From 40-80 sp964503665 (GTDB lineage Bacteria; Bacteroidota; Bacteroidia; Flavobacteriales_D; Crocinitomicaceae), in NCBI GenBank assembly GCA_964503665.1, contig CAZDAR010000017.1, forward strand, positions 1 to 42,539: a DNA stretch of 42,539 bases, read 5' to 3'. Every line of letters starts with the position of its first letter. Positions within the stretch are counted from its first letter, which is position 1. The position numbers and the translations under genes are program-made. Under the pieces are notes generated by a model. That model searched no databases. It worked only from the letters and a program-made list of their open reading frames with translations, and was not told where the DNA came from. Shown piece by piece: positions 1 through 7,861 of the stretch.

Positions 1-65
1 GATTTAGTATCTTGGCCAAAAGCGGCAAGTGTTGTAAAGGTTAGTAATAAAACTAAATATTTCAT
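1..65 (-). CDS. 5' end of a secreted protein (partial)
   Basis: The minus strand opens with ATG at position 65 and stays open to the window edge, giving 21 codons. The peptide MKYLVLLLTFTTLAAFGQ followed by DTK is a typical Bacteroidota signal peptide, with a short positive start, a hydrophobic core and a signal peptidase I site after Gln. Nothing of the mature protein is visible, so its function cannot be called. It is divergent from holA, about 100 bases apart. Confidence 0.6.
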   Translation of the reverse strand, partial: MKYLVLLLTFTTLAAFGQDTK

Positions 66-153
66 AATGAATTTATTTTCTCTGATATTTGCATAAACTA
101 TGCCAAAATTATAATCTATTTTTGAATTAACTCCTTTATTTTGGAATTATCTT

Positions 154-161
154 TACTTTTG
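154..161 (+). promoter_or_regulatory. -7 promoter box of holA
   Basis: TACTTTTG matches the Bacteroidota -7 consensus TAnnTTTG exactly and ends only 5 bases before the holA ATG. No well-spaced -33 TTTG is visible. If used, the transcript would be leaderless or nearly so. Confidence 0.45.
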
Positions 162-166
162 ATAGT

Positions 167-1165
167 ATGAATGTTGAAGCGATTATAAGTGAAATTGAAA
201 AGAAGCTTTTCAAACCAGTGTATTTATTACACGGAGAAGAGCCTTATTACATTGATGCGATTGGATCAGCCATATATAAAAATGCTTTACAAGAAGAAGA
301 AAGAGATTTCAATCAGAGTGTAATGTATGGAAAAGATGCCGACGTTTTAGCCGTTATAAGTGAAGCAAAAGGTTTTCCAATGATGTCAGAACGTCGTTTA
401 GTAATAGTTCGTGAAGCGCAAGATTTAAAAGATATAGAGAAATTAGAAGCTTATTGTGCACAACCCAACCTATCAACAGTATTGGTGTTGGAATATAAGT
501 ACAAGAAGTTCGATTCCAGAAAGAAAATCACGAAGGAAATTGCTAAAAACGGTATTGTTTTTCAATCGGATAAAGTGAAAGATTACCAATTAACAGGTTG
601 GATTAATTCCTACTTGACCAAGAGAAATTATACGATTACTCCGAAAGCTAGCCAATTATTGTCCGATTCATTGGGAAATGATTTAAGTAAAATCACCAAT
701 GAGTTGAACAAATTGGAGTTGTTACTCCAAAAAGGAACGGCCATTAACGAAATTCACATTGAAGAAAATATCGGTATTTCAAAAGATTTTAATGTCTTCG
801 AATTGGTCAATGCAATTGCTTCTAGAGATATTCTTAAGGCATTTCAAATTGTGGAATATTTCTCTAACAATCCAAAAGCAGGACCGTTAGTAGTAGTTAT
901 TACTAATATTTTCAATTTCTATTCTCGTATCATGCGGATCCAATTCTCTACTTCTAAAGCACCAGATGAACTCGCCAAACAACTAGGCGTTCATCCTTTT
1001 GCAGTAAAAGAATTGATTCAAGCCAGCAAGATTTATCCACCTAAAAAAGCAGCTGCCAACATATCTATTTTACACGAATATGATTTAAAGTCGAAAGGTG
1101 TAAACAACAGTTCTATGCCCGAAGGTGAATTGATGAAAGAATTGATTTTCAAACTAATGCACTAA
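167..1165 (+). CDS. holA: DNA polymerase III subunit delta
   Basis: The 332-residue product matches the length and overall pattern of HolA. The N-terminus has the LLHGEEPYYIDA-type strand and P-loop-like region of the delta subunit (about residues 17-35). An AAA+-like domain and the C-terminal collar domain follow (about residues 205-332, with HPFAVKELIQASKIY). Delta is the clamp-loader wrench that opens the beta sliding clamp at the replisome. The ATG at 167 directly follows a -7 box, which supports this start. The gene is followed after 3 bases by rsmE and the two are probably cotranscribed. The family call is confident; the delta subunit is always poorly conserved. Confidence 0.9.
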   Translation: MNVEAIISEIEKKLFKPVYLLHGEEPYYIDAIGSAIYKNALQEEERDFNQSVMYGKDADVLAVISEAKGFPMMSERRLVIVREAQDLKDIEKLEAYCAQPNLSTVLVLEYKYKKFDSRKKITKEIAKNGIVFQSDKVKDYQLTGWINSYLTKRNYTITPKASQLLSDSLGNDLSKITNELNKLELLLQKGTAINEIHIEENIGISKDFNVFELVNAIASRDILKAFQIVEYFSNNPKAGPLVVVITNIFNFYSRIMRIQFSTSKAPDELAKQLGVHPFAVKELIQASKIYPPKKAAANISILHEYDLKSKGVNNSSMPEGELMKELIFKLMH

Positions 1166-1168
1166 CAC

Positions 1169-1861
1169 ATGAACTTGTTTTACGATCCTTGTATTGAGCT
1201 AAGTGCAAAAGAATTTTTATTGAACGAAGAGGAATCTCGTCATGCGTGCAAAGTACTACGAATGAAAAATGGAGATACACTTTATTTACTCGATGGAAAA
1301 GGACATCTTTTTACGACGGAAATTTTGGATAGTTTTTCTAAAAAATCTTTGGTAAAGATTGTAGCCGTACAACATGAAATGCCTTCCGAACGCCATATTC
1401 ATATTGCTATTGCACCTACCAAAAATATGGATCGATTGGAATGGTTTGTAGAAAAAGCTACTGAGATTGGCATAACAGAAATTTCATTGATTTTGTGTAA
1501 AAATTCAGAGCGAAAAGTGGTAAAAAATGAGCGTCTTCATAAAATTGCAATTGCAGCGATGAAACAATCAAAAAGACTATATCTACCACAAATAAATGAC
1601 ATGATTTCACTGAAGGAATTTTTAAAAGTCCATCCTCGCGGAGCTATTGCACATTGCTTTGAGAATAAAGAGCAAACGACTATTTCAAAACTGATGGAAT
1701 CGGCTAATTTCCCTGTATTAATTGGTCCAGAAGGAGATTTTAGTCTAGAAGAATTACAAATGGTAGAGAAATGTGAGTATAAAGGAATAACTTTGGGGAA
1801 AAATCGTTTGAGAACTGAAACAGCGGCATTAGTGGCGTGTATGCAATGTGTTTATTTATGA
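1169..1861 (+). CDS. rsmE: 16S rRNA (uracil(1498)-N(3))-methyltransferase
   Basis: This 230-residue protein is a SPOUT-class RNA methyltransferase of the RsmE family, which methylates N3 of U1498 in 16S rRNA using S-adenosylmethionine. The N-terminal PUA-like region carries SRHACKVLRMKNGD (about residues 23-36). The C-terminal trefoil-knot motifs are present: IGPEGDF near residue 185 and LGKNRLRTETAALVA near residue 212. The usual second Gly of PEGGF is Asp here, a mild substitution. The gene starts 3 bases after holA, and its stop overlaps the next start (ATGA). Confidence 0.95.
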   Translation: MNLFYDPCIELSAKEFLLNEEESRHACKVLRMKNGDTLYLLDGKGHLFTTEILDSFSKKSLVKIVAVQHEMPSERHIHIAIAPTKNMDRLEWFVEKATEIGITEISLILCKNSERKVVKNERLHKIAIAAMKQSKRLYLPQINDMISLKEFLKVHPRGAIAHCFENKEQTTISKLMESANFPVLIGPEGDFSLEELQMVEKCEYKGITLGKNRLRTETAALVACMQCVYL

Positions 1862-2502
1862 AAAATTGGATTATTATTCTGCTTTTATTACCGATGACGC
1901 TTTTTTCACAAGGCGCCTTTCGAGTAGCTGTTTTGAAATACAACGGTGGTGGCGACTATTATGCGAATCCAACGTCGGTGCCTAATTTGGTGAAATTTTG
2001 CAATCAAAACTTAGGAACGAAAATCTCGGAAGACGTTCCATTTGTCGAAGTGGGAAGTAAAGATTTGTTCAACTATCCATTCGTTCACATGACGGGTCAC
2101 GGAAACGTTGTCTTTTCTCCACAAGAAGCAAAAAATCTACGCAATTACCTCATCTCTGGTGGTTTTCTTCACATTGACGACAACTATGGAATAGATGTTT
2201 ACATTCGAACCGAATTAAAAAAGATTTTTCCAAACGCTGATTTACTGGAATTACCATGTGACCACGAGATCTTTAAAATCAAGTACAAATTCAACTGTTT
2301 GCCAAAAATTCATGAACACGATGGAAAACGCACACAAGCCTTTGGTATTTTTTACGAAGGTCGATTGGTATTACTTTACACCTACGAAACCGACTTAGGT
2401 GATGGCTGGGAAGACCCTGAAGTACACAATGACCCACTAGAAAAACACAAAGAAGCCCTTCAAATGGGAGCGAATATTATTAGCTATGTATTTTTAAGAT
2501 AA
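1858..2502 (+). CDS. DUF4159 domain secreted protein
   Basis: I place the start at ATG 1858, which overlaps the rsmE stop as ATGA and gives 214 residues beginning with a signal peptide (MKNWIIILLLLPMTLFSQG). An earlier in-frame ATG at 1837 would put seven extra residues before it and lies inside rsmE. The mature part has the DUF4159 pattern: AVLKYNGGGDYYANP near the start, then a FVHMTGHGNVVFS segment and GGFLHIDDNYG. This flavodoxin/glutamine-amidotransferase-like fold occurs in many Bacteroidota, but its function is not established. Translational coupling to rsmE is likely. Confidence 0.8.
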   Translation: MKNWIIILLLLPMTLFSQGAFRVAVLKYNGGGDYYANPTSVPNLVKFCNQNLGTKISEDVPFVEVGSKDLFNYPFVHMTGHGNVVFSPQEAKNLRNYLISGGFLHIDDNYGIDVYIRTELKKIFPNADLLELPCDHEIFKIKYKFNCLPKIHEHDGKRTQAFGIFYEGRLVLLYTYETDLGDGWEDPEVHNDPLEKHKEALQMGANIISYVFLR

Positions 2503-2506
2503 TCAC

Positions 2507-2878
2507 TTATTTTTTGAAGATAAAATAAACGGCTGCAATTAAAAAGCAAAAACCGATTAGATGATTCATTCTAAAAGATTCATTTTTGAAAAAAACCACC
2601 ACGAAAACGGTAAAAACAGTCAGTGAAATAACTTCTTGAATCACTTTTAACTGCCAAATATTAAACGGACCGCCATTTTCACTATAACCTATTTTGTTAG
2701 CTGGTACTTGAAACGAATATTCCAAAAGTGCGATTCCCCAACTAATTAGTATAATTGCTACCAATCCTAAATTGCTAGACCATTCCATCTGTTTGAATTT
2801 TAGATGACCATACCAAGCAATCGTCATAAACGCATTGGAAATAACGAGTAATAAAATGGTTATAAGTGCTTTACTCAT
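2507..2878 (-). CDS. DUF486 / DMT-type small membrane protein
   Basis: The 123-residue product has four predicted membrane helices and the DUF486 signature: an N-terminal helix ending NAFMTIAWYGHLKF, a central SWGIALLEYSFQVPANKIGY and then QLKVIQEVISL. DUF486 proteins resemble half-size members of the drug/metabolite transporter superfamily and sit in the inner membrane. No substrate is known. The gene is convergent with the DUF4159 gene, with only 4 bases between their stops, so the two transcripts must overlap or end inside each other. Confidence 0.8.
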   Translation of the reverse strand: MSKALITILLLVISNAFMTIAWYGHLKFKQMEWSSNLGLVAIILISWGIALLEYSFQVPANKIGYSENGGPFNIWQLKVIQEVISLTVFTVFVVVFFKNESFRMNHLIGFCFLIAAVYFIFKK

Positions 2879-2953
2879 GAGGTATTATCTTTTTAGAAAA
2901 TGAAAGAAATCGCTTTGTTAATATTCAACATTCCAAAAATAGATAAATTGTGG

Positions 2954-2961
2954 TATTTTTG
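2954..2961 (+). promoter_or_regulatory. -7 promoter box of the Crp/Fnr gene
   Basis: TATTTTTG fits TAnnTTTG and ends 4 bases before the ATG at 2966, which again suggests a leaderless or very short leader. No convincing -33 element sits at the usual spacing. Confidence 0.4.
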
Positions 2962-2965
2962 AACT

Positions 2966-3595
2966 ATGGAAGATTTAAAAGAAATAGAAGAATTCAAAAC
3001 CTCTCCGGAGTTAATTGAAAAATTAAAGCAAAATAGTATCTTGAAAAAGTACGCTGCAGGAAGTGTTATCTTAAATGAGAACGCTTATATCCGCTCTATT
3101 CCAATTGTGATTAAAGGCGTTTTGAAAGTTTCTAGAATGGAGGAAGAAGGTCGTGAAATTCTACTTTATTACATCAAAGCTGGAGAAAGTTGCATCATGT
3201 CCTTTTTGGGAGGAATGCACGAAGAAACGAGCAAGGTAAAAGCGGAAGTGGAAGAGGATGCTGAAATCCTTTTTCTTCCTATTGATAAAGTGTCCATATT
3301 GATTCGCGAATATCCACAGTGGCTCGATTACATCTTCCGACTGTATCACCAACGTTTCGAAGAATTATTGGAAATTGTAAATGCCATTGCATTTAAAAAA
3401 GTCGATGAACGTTTGTTGAATTTGCTTTTAAAAAAGGCAGAGATAACCGAATCAGATACTATTCAAGTGACACACGAACAATTAGCCAACGAATTAGGGA
3501 CTGCACGTGTCGTGGTTTCCAGATTATTAAAGCAATTAGAAGACGAAGGTCGCGTTCAACTTGGACGAAATAAGATTGAAATTCTGAAAAAGTAA
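2966..3595 (+). CDS. Crp/Fnr family transcriptional regulator
   Basis: This 209-residue protein has an N-terminal cyclic-nucleotide-binding-type beta barrel (about residues 20-120, with AAGSVILNENAYIRSIPIV and the GESCIMSFLGGM segment), a long dimerisation helix and a C-terminal Crp-type winged helix (about residues 150-207). The recognition helix lies around ELGTARVVVSRLLKQLEDEG. The four N-terminal cysteines of a true Fnr iron-sulfur cluster are absent and I see no clear cAMP pocket, so the effector is unknown. It is flanked by DUF486 and an aldo/keto reductase, both facing away or convergent, so no regulon member is obvious. Confidence 0.88.
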   Translation: MEDLKEIEEFKTSPELIEKLKQNSILKKYAAGSVILNENAYIRSIPIVIKGVLKVSRMEEEGREILLYYIKAGESCIMSFLGGMHEETSKVKAEVEEDAEILFLPIDKVSILIREYPQWLDYIFRLYHQRFEELLEIVNAIAFKKVDERLLNLLLKKAEITESDTIQVTHEQLANELGTARVVVSRLLKQLEDEGRVQLGRNKIEILKK

Positions 3596-3603
3596 AATTC
3601 AAT

Positions 3604-4440
3604 TTAGAAATCAACAGTATCGGGATGTAGGCCTGAAAACCCCATTTCTGGTAATTGCTGAATACGTTCCAAATCTTCTGGAGAAAGTTCAAAGTCGATG
3701 GAAATATTTGCCATTATGCGTTCTTCTGTTTCTGACTTAGGTAATACGACAATTCCTTGTTGAAGCGCAAATTGCAAGCAAATGGCACCTGCAGAAACGT
3801 TATATTTCTCTGCTAATTCAATGAGTAAAGGTTCCTCTAAAACGCGACCTCTCGCTAATGGACTCCATGCTTCGACTACAATTTTATGTTTGTTGCAAAA
3901 ATCAACTGTTTCTTGTTGTGTATAACCTGGATGAAATTCAATTTGGTTCACCATGGGAACAATTGTTGCTTTCCACATCAATTCTTCTAAATGGTGTGGT
4001 AAGAAATTACTCACGCCAATTGAACGTATTTTTCCTTCGTTATACAATGTTTCTAACGCTTTCCACGTATCGACATTCAGCTCTTTAGCATTATCAAATT
4101 GAAGTGTATTCGCTGGCCAATGAATGAGGTATAAATCTAAATAATCTAATCCCAAACGTTCTAACGATGCTTCAAAAGCTTTCATGGTTGATCTATATCC
4201 TCTTTTGGTATTCCACACTTTCGATGTGATAAAGAGTTCTTCCCGAGGAATATTGCTCTCACGAATAGCAATCCCAACACTTTTTTCATTGGCATAAATC
4301 GCTGCCGTATCAATATGACGATAGTTATGTTTTAGCGCATTTTTAACGGCTTCCACGCAAATTGGACCATCTGCTAATTTATACGTTCCAAAGCCAATTG
4401 CTGGAATTGAAATTGTATTATGTAATTGAAAAGACTTCAT
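3604..4440 (-). CDS. Aldo/keto reductase
   Basis: The start is set at ATG 4440 (278 residues, MKSFQLHNTISIPAIGFGTY), because the in-frame extension further upstream is not family-like. The protein is an NADPH-dependent aldo/keto reductase of the 2,5-diketo-gluconate reductase-like group. The catalytic tetrad is visible: Asp44 and Tyr49 in HIDTAAIYANE, Lys74 in SKVWNTKRGY and His107 in YLIHWP. The C-terminal cofactor segment VLPKSETEERIMANI is intact. The gene stops 8 bases from the end of the convergent Crp/Fnr gene. The physiological carbonyl substrate cannot be read from sequence. Confidence 0.9.
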   Translation of the reverse strand: MKSFQLHNTISIPAIGFGTYKLADGPICVEAVKNALKHNYRHIDTAAIYANEKSVGIAIRESNIPREELFITSKVWNTKRGYRSTMKAFEASLERLGLDYLDLYLIHWPANTLQFDNAKELNVDTWKALETLYNEGKIRSIGVSNFLPHHLEELMWKATIVPMVNQIEFHPGYTQQETVDFCNKHKIVVEAWSPLARGRVLEEPLLIELAEKYNVSAGAICLQFALQQGIVVLPKSETEERIMANISIDFELSPEDLERIQQLPEMGFSGLHPDTVDF

Positions 4441-4555
4441 ATTTTTTGTTTGGTATAAATATATACATTTTACTTTCTGTAACCAAAGTAGCTGTGCAAA
4501 GGAAATAGAAGTTGCAATTTTGTAAGAGTTAATCACGGATTTAAAAAGAAAAGAT

Positions 4556-4990
4556 ATGGCAGAAGAACATTTTTATCAAGTAGACTTGAAGTGGAAAGAA
4601 GGTAGAATCGGCGAAGTTACATCACCCGTATTAAGCGATGCGATTACATGCGCAACACCTCCTGAATTCGCACAAGGTGTTCCAAACATATGGTCACCTG
4701 AACATTTCTATGCGGCAGCAATTAACAGTTGTTTTATGACCACTTTCTTGGCTATTGCAGAAAATTCAAAAGTAGAGTTCACCGCCTTTGAATGTAAAAC
4801 AGTCATTAAGTTAGAATTGGTGGAAGGAAAATACATTATCTCAGAAGCGGTCATTTCACCAGTGGCAACTTTATCTAATTTCGAAAAAGACGAAGAACGC
4901 GTTTTACGCATTTATGATAAGACAAAAGCGAATTGTTTAGTAACGAATTCGATGAAAACGGAAGTAACGATTGTGAAATCCGTTTTGTAA
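4556..4990 (+). CDS. OsmC family peroxiredoxin-like protein
   Basis: The product has 144 residues, the usual OsmC length. The two redox cysteines of the family are present: Cys59 in AAINSCFMTTFLA and Cys127 in KANCLVTNSMKTEV. OsmC/Ohr proteins reduce organic hydroperoxides in the cytoplasm, although many members have not been tested and this one resembles the broad OsmC group rather than Ohr. It stands alone and ends in a strong hairpin terminator that it shares with the convergent outer-membrane gene. Confidence 0.88.
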   Translation: MAEEHFYQVDLKWKEGRIGEVTSPVLSDAITCATPPEFAQGVPNIWSPEHFYAAAINSCFMTTFLAIAENSKVEFTAFECKTVIKLELVEGKYIISEAVISPVATLSNFEKDEERVLRIYDKTKANCLVTNSMKTEVTIVKSVL

Positions 4991-5015
4991 TACATTTCTA
5001 AAATAACAGCAAAAG

Positions 5016-5051
5016 AAAAGTGTTGTAACTTGATTGTTACAACACTTTTTT
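5016..5051. terminator. Bidirectional rho-independent terminator
   Basis: A perfect 14-bp stem (AAAAGTGTTGTAAC pairing with its complement) closes a 6-base loop, TTGATT. It is flanked by A and T runs, so it works on both strands. It separates the convergent OsmC (+) and outer-membrane protein (-) genes. Confidence 0.9.
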
Positions 5052-5072
5052 AAGAATTAAAGTTACTATTTT

Positions 5073-5726
5073 TTATAATTTCAGACTAATACCACCTTGA
5101 ATAAGTGACTTACCATATCCTACCTCTGCAAAGAAACCTAATTTATCAAAAGGATAGTAACGAATACCGACATGTCCTCCACCATAAATCATTGGACCAA
5201 CATCATTCAATTTAGTGCCAACTGGATAATTATCCTTCATGTGTTGTTTTGGAAAAATAAACATAACACCCGATCCAATTGATAAACCAGCATAAACATC
5301 TAATTTATCCGCAAAGTTTTTTCCTGTTTTATCAGCGATTAACTGTAAAAAGTGGAAGTTTGCATGAAATCCAATTGGAAGTGCCATTCCCCAGTAGCTA
5401 GAAGAACCGTAATATCCATATCCATAATAAACTGGATTAAAAGTTCCTCCTCTAAGATTTGAAAACGATTCAAAGCCTGTGAAAAAACCTAGGCCTACAT
5501 AATCATGAATTCCAAATTCCATTTGAACATTCAAGCCTCCAGCAAAAGGGCTGTAGCTTCCTTTTATTCCTTGACCATTTTGGGCAAACAAACCTCTATG
5601 TTGGTTCAATCCAAGACCTATTAAAAGTTCCTTACTTCCCTTACCACCAAAAGCTTGTGCCATTACTTGGCTTGAGAAAGTCAGCATTAAGGCAGTCATA
5701 ATTATTAAAATTCTCTTTTTAGTCAT
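5073..5726 (-). CDS. Outer-membrane beta-barrel protein
   Basis: This 217-residue protein starts with a clear signal peptide (MTKKRILIIMTALMLTFSSQ, cleaved after VMAQ). The rest alternates Gly/aromatic strands typical of small Bacteroidota beta barrels, for example GLGFFTGFESFSN, MIYGGGHVGIRYYPF and the last strands FFAEVGYGKS and GISLKL. A Tyr/Gly-rich loop (YYGYGYYGSSSYWG) lies near residue 105. Porin-like or structural roles are both possible; no ligand can be inferred. It ends at the shared hairpin terminator. Confidence 0.75.
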   Translation of the reverse strand: MTKKRILIIMTALMLTFSSQVMAQAFGGKGSKELLIGLGLNQHRGLFAQNGQGIKGSYSPFAGGLNVQMEFGIHDYVGLGFFTGFESFSNLRGGTFNPVYYGYGYYGSSSYWGMALPIGFHANFHFLQLIADKTGKNFADKLDVYAGLSIGSGVMFIFPKQHMKDNYPVGTKLNDVGPMIYGGGHVGIRYYPFDKLGFFAEVGYGKSLIQGGISLKL

Positions 5727-5876
5727 AATGCTTAAATTTTAAAATTGTTTTTATATATCAAATGTATGAACTTTATCATGAGAAAACAAATCGTTCAGTT
5801 TTCATAAATTCGGTCACTCTGTATTTTTAATCTTGACATTTAAAGTATTTTCAGCTCCATTTATTCTTTGAATTCG

Positions 5877-6248
5877 TTAATCCAACTTATACTTCGTTTT
5901 CAAAGTAGCGCTAATTTCCGCCTCGCTCAGTTTATTTTCAGCTAAACTGTTGTATTCATTTTGAATCTTTATTGCTGTAAAAGTTTCTTCCCAATTAATG
6001 GTATTTGTTGGAGCATATTCTTGAACAATGTTTTTAAACTCAATCACATACTTTTCTTCAAGCGCTTTTTTGGTAAAGAATTGAAGTGTCCATTTGGATA
6101 CATTCTTCAGTATAATACCGTTTGTTCCATTTCCCCCTATTTTCCAATCAATGGTATTGCCTAACTTTTTAACTGGAATTCTATACGAAAAATCCATATT
6201 ATCAATCGACACATGAATTAAATCGTTTTTAAGTGAGTGCTTTATCAT
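5877..6248 (-). CDS. Hypothetical protein, second gene of a two-gene operon
   Basis: I do not recognise this 123-residue cytoplasmic-looking protein. It has no signal peptide or membrane helix. The first half looks beta-rich (VSIDNMDFSYRIPVKKLG, WKIGGNGTNGIILKN), and the second half is mixed and ends in a charged helix, LSEAEISATLKTKYKLD. Its ATG lies one base after the stop of the upstream gene, so the pair is almost certainly cotranscribed and coupled. A two-protein complex is possible but is only inferred from the arrangement. Confidence 0.6.
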   Translation of the reverse strand: MIKHSLKNDLIHVSIDNMDFSYRIPVKKLGNTIDWKIGGNGTNGIILKNVSKWTLQFFTKKALEEKYVIEFKNIVQEYAPTNTINWEETFTAIKIQNEYNSLAENKLSEAEISATLKTKYKLD

Positions 6249-6249
6249 C

Positions 6250-6582
6250 TTACTTCTTTCTTAGTTTCATGATTTTATCCGCTATCTCTTTCGCATCTTG
6301 ACAATATTTATCATCACCTGTTAATTTCCATTCTCCAGTAGTATTGATGTAAAACTGAACCGTCTTCTCTACCACTTCTGAATACCCTCCAAATGATGAC
6401 AACATAGTATTTACCTCATTTTGATAATCACTCTTACTTAATTCACCCAATATCACACGATCCCAAAGTTTATTGATACGCTTCGATTGTTCTTTATACG
6501 TTGGGTTTTTCTTTTTAAGCGCCATTAAGTAAAGCGATAGTGCCTTCGCTTCTGGGGTTGGTTTTCCTGTATCTTTTGCCAT
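6250..6582 (-). CDS. Hypothetical protein, first gene of a two-gene operon
   Basis: I do not recognise this family. The 110-residue protein is Lys-rich and mostly helical, with no signal peptide or membrane segment. Helical stretches run through EAKALSLYLMALKKKNP, KSDYQNEVNTMLSSFGG and CQDAKEIADKIMKLRKK. A 61-base leader separates the ATG from an exact -7 box (TATCTTTG). The next gene begins one base after its stop. Confidence 0.6.
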   Translation of the reverse strand: MAKDTGKPTPEAKALSLYLMALKKKNPTYKEQSKRINKLWDRVILGELSKSDYQNEVNTMLSSFGGYSEVVEKTVQFYINTTGEWKLTGDDKYCQDAKEIADKIMKLRKK

Positions 6583-6643
6583 TTTCTTGGTTTTGTATTT
6601 AAATCAAGTAGTTAAACAGTTTGTGTATACCACTTAGTGAGTA

Positions 6644-6651
6644 CAAAGATA
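6644..6651 (-). promoter_or_regulatory. -7 promoter box of the two-gene hypothetical operon
   Basis: On the minus strand this reads TATCTTTG, an exact TAnnTTTG. Just downstream (6631-6639) is a small dyad, CACTtAGTG, near the expected transcript start, which could be an operator or chance. Confidence 0.35.
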
Positions 6652-6757
6652 GTGTTTTAAAAGATGAACATGAAGTTAATATATTAGCTTTATTGATCTT
6701 TACTAGCACTGAGATTATGATTTTAATCTAGCGAATTTCATATCTTATAAATATCAT

Positions 6758-7744
6758 TTACTTCAGCTTAATTCCGCTAACCAAGTCACTCAATTCTTTA
6801 ATTATTAGAGGATTATTGGATGAAATAGCTATATGTGTCAAAAGACCTTTTTCGATATTATTGGATGTTATTATTTGTTCTTTTAAATAAAGGTTACGTT
6901 TATCATCTGCATAATAATACCATTCTATCTCTTTGCTTAAGTAGTCTGTCTTTTGCATTTCTGTTTGTTTATCAAAACCATAGTCCGGATAGAAAAAAGA
7001 AGGATGATTCCCGGTGTAAATTGAAATACTTCCCCAAGTAGTATCCGATAGCTCAGTGAATTTTATAATTCTAAAAACTTGAAAATCATATTTTTGATCA
7101 ATTTGAACAATGTAATCCTCTGGTAAGTCGAATTCAAACTTCATTTTTGTTCCATAAATCAGATGTTTTTCTATACGTGCTTTTCTATTGTTAAGACGAC
7201 TACCCTCTTTTATTGTTTTGAATACGTTGTTCGTCAACTCTATGTAATTCTCTTTCTGATTTTTAAAAGCCTCTGGGTTGATATAAGCATCTATACGAAT
7301 GAGTGATTTGTCTTTTGTCATTACAATTAGGCTGTTGATTAAAATTCCACTTTGCGTGTCATCCCACTCAGTCGGTTGTGCTTGTATGACCGTTATGTTC
7401 TCAGCTTTAAAAATTTCTGAATATTTAAAGTTATAGCCTTCCTCTTTTGTTTCTTCCAGTTCTTTCAACAAATCTGTAGAGCAAAATGAAAAGAGTTCTT
7501 GAGCGAAAAACACGAGTCTTTCTTCCTTATTATCAAACACAATTCTAGTTTCTTTTTCTTCGTTAGGATCATGTGACATGATACCTACAGATTTAGCTTG
7601 GTTTATAGCCGAATTAGGAAAATTCAAAAAAGCTCTATCTTTAAGAATAGATTGCTTATTTTTTAATTTTAATTGATTAATATCCATTGCAAAAGTCAAA
7701 TGACTCATCAAGATTAAAAGAAGTGTAAGGATAAAGTGATTCAT
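6758..7744 (-). CDS. Secreted or periplasmic protein of unknown function
   Basis: I start at ATG 7744 (328 residues), because it begins a proper signal peptide, MNHFILTLLLILMSHLTFAM. The open frame reaches back to 7861 only through a TTG and with no family-like content. The mature protein seems to hold two similar halves: one around FLNFPNSAINQAKS to VFKTIKEGS and one around MKFEFDLPEDYIVQ to LVSGIKLK. Each is an alpha-beta unit resembling PsbP/Mog1-like folds, but this is only an impression. It lies 117 bases downstream of fabV on the same strand, so readthrough is possible. Confidence 0.6.
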   Translation of the reverse strand: MNHFILTLLLILMSHLTFAMDINQLKLKNKQSILKDRAFLNFPNSAINQAKSVGIMSHDPNEEKETRIVFDNKEERLVFFAQELFSFCSTDLLKELEETKEEGYNFKYSEIFKAENITVIQAQPTEWDDTQSGILINSLIVMTKDKSLIRIDAYINPEAFKNQKENYIELTNNVFKTIKEGSRLNNRKARIEKHLIYGTKMKFEFDLPEDYIVQIDQKYDFQVFRIIKFTELSDTTWGSISIYTGNHPSFFYPDYGFDKQTEMQKTDYLSKEIEWYYYADDKRNLYLKEQIITSNNIEKGLLTHIAISSNNPLIIKELSDLVSGIKLK

Positions 7745-7861
7745 CTTATAATTGTTTATAATGTAAGACTTTAAAATATTCATCGGTAAAACAACTAATC
7801 TTTCTAAAATTGGTTTACTCATTTTCAGAAAACTAGTATATATTATAGACTTTCTCTCCAA

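Noticed and set aside
4441..4536. 32-codon extension of the aldo/keto reductase
   Set aside because: The added sequence is unlike the family, whose N-terminus fits ATG 4440.
6758..7861. Longer form of the secreted protein reaching to the fabV stop
   Set aside because: It would start with TTG and place 39 residues before a perfectly good signal peptide.
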